Assembly: GCA_030452365.1 (NCBI GenBank)
Contig: JAKDMK010000149.1
Coordinates: 1 to 6,316 of the forward strand
DNA: 6,316 nucleotides
Reading direction: 5' to 3'
Origin: Nitrococcus sp.
Lineage (GTDB): Bacteria > Pseudomonadota > Gammaproteobacteria > Nitrococcales > Nitrococcaceae
Part shown: one piece after another, positions 6,080 through 6,316 of the stretch
Layout of the letters: every line of letters begins with the position of its first letter
Numbering within the stretch: the stretch's first letter is position 1
The notes under the pieces: generated by a model
The model's input: only the letters and a program-made list of their open reading frames with translations
Told to the model about the DNA's origin: nothing
Database searches by the model: none
Translations under genes and position numbers: made by a program

Positions 6080-6316
6080 CCCTCGACTGGAGCGAAGCCG
6101 GCGTGAGCGAACGTGGTGAACGGCAGCGGGAAACAAACCGTTAATGACGGTTAGAGGCTTTGCTTGCGCTGGATCCGATGATCGCTACGGTGCAGGCGTT
6201 GATCTCTTCCCGAGATCGATGGACGTGGTTGGCGTGCCGCAGTAAAGCGGCCGCCACCGGGACGGCAATCCCGGCAGCGACCTGGCCACGGTCCACTTCT
6301 GCCAGAACAGAGGCTT
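6080..6316. other. Unassigned right-flanking DNA with weak partial reading frames
   Basis: No family is recognisable here. On the minus strand a frame open at the window edge runs from 6314 to a TAA at 6141-6143 (57 residues, alanine- and valine-rich, ending in SSASKASNRH). On the plus strand another frame is open from 6148 to the edge, with an ATG at 6178. The two overlap, so at most one is real, and neither has supporting motifs. The bases just outside the transposon do not resume the ISL3 fragment seen at the left flank. Confidence 0.35.

Overview
The window reads as alphaproteobacterial DNA, most likely from a Hyphomicrobiales (rhizobial or Devosia-like) genome or plasmid. The basis is the GC-rich codon use of the transporter genes and the resemblance of the paired ATPases to the rhizobial GlpS/GlpT type. 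I judged this by eye, without a database search.

Bases 1-3467 are the 3' part of a carbohydrate (CUT1-type) ABC importer operon, all on the + strand. It holds the C-terminal half of a MalF/UgpA-type permease, a complete MalG/UgpE-type permease, and two different MalK/UgpC-like ATPases. The genes are separated by only 3-13 bases, so they are almost certainly one transcript. The two ATPases carry complementary defects: the first has lost the H-loop histidine and the second has lost the LSGGQ signature. An asymmetric dimer with one good and one degenerate ATP site is therefore expected. The solute-binding protein and any catabolic genes are not visible. The substrate is likely a sugar, polyol or glycerol-type compound, but cannot be fixed from the window.

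Bases 3468-3986 are a graveyard of insertion-sequence pieces: an internal fragment of an IS5-family transposase (about 3575-3844) joined directly to a fragment of an ISL3-family transposase (about 3841-3986). Neither is functional.

Bases 3987-6079 are a compact, cargo-free, internally deleted transposon of the TniA/TniB/TniQ (Tn5053/Tn402-like, distantly Tn7/Mu-like) type. Both ends are present. They start TGTCG and carry arrays of related transposase-binding-type repeats. On the minus strand lie the 5' part of tniA (helix-turn-helix and start of the DDE domain), the 3' end of tniB, and a complete tniQ. A deletion, apparently at a short stretch shared by tniA and tniB, removed the TniA catalytic core and the TniB ATPase core. 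By chance it left tniA in frame with tniQ through an out-of-frame stretch of tniB, giving one long chimeric reading frame. The element should be unable to move itself, but its ends look usable in trans.

Bases 6080-6316 are unassigned flanking DNA with only weak, edge-truncated reading frames. No RNA gene, CRISPR array or clear terminator was seen.
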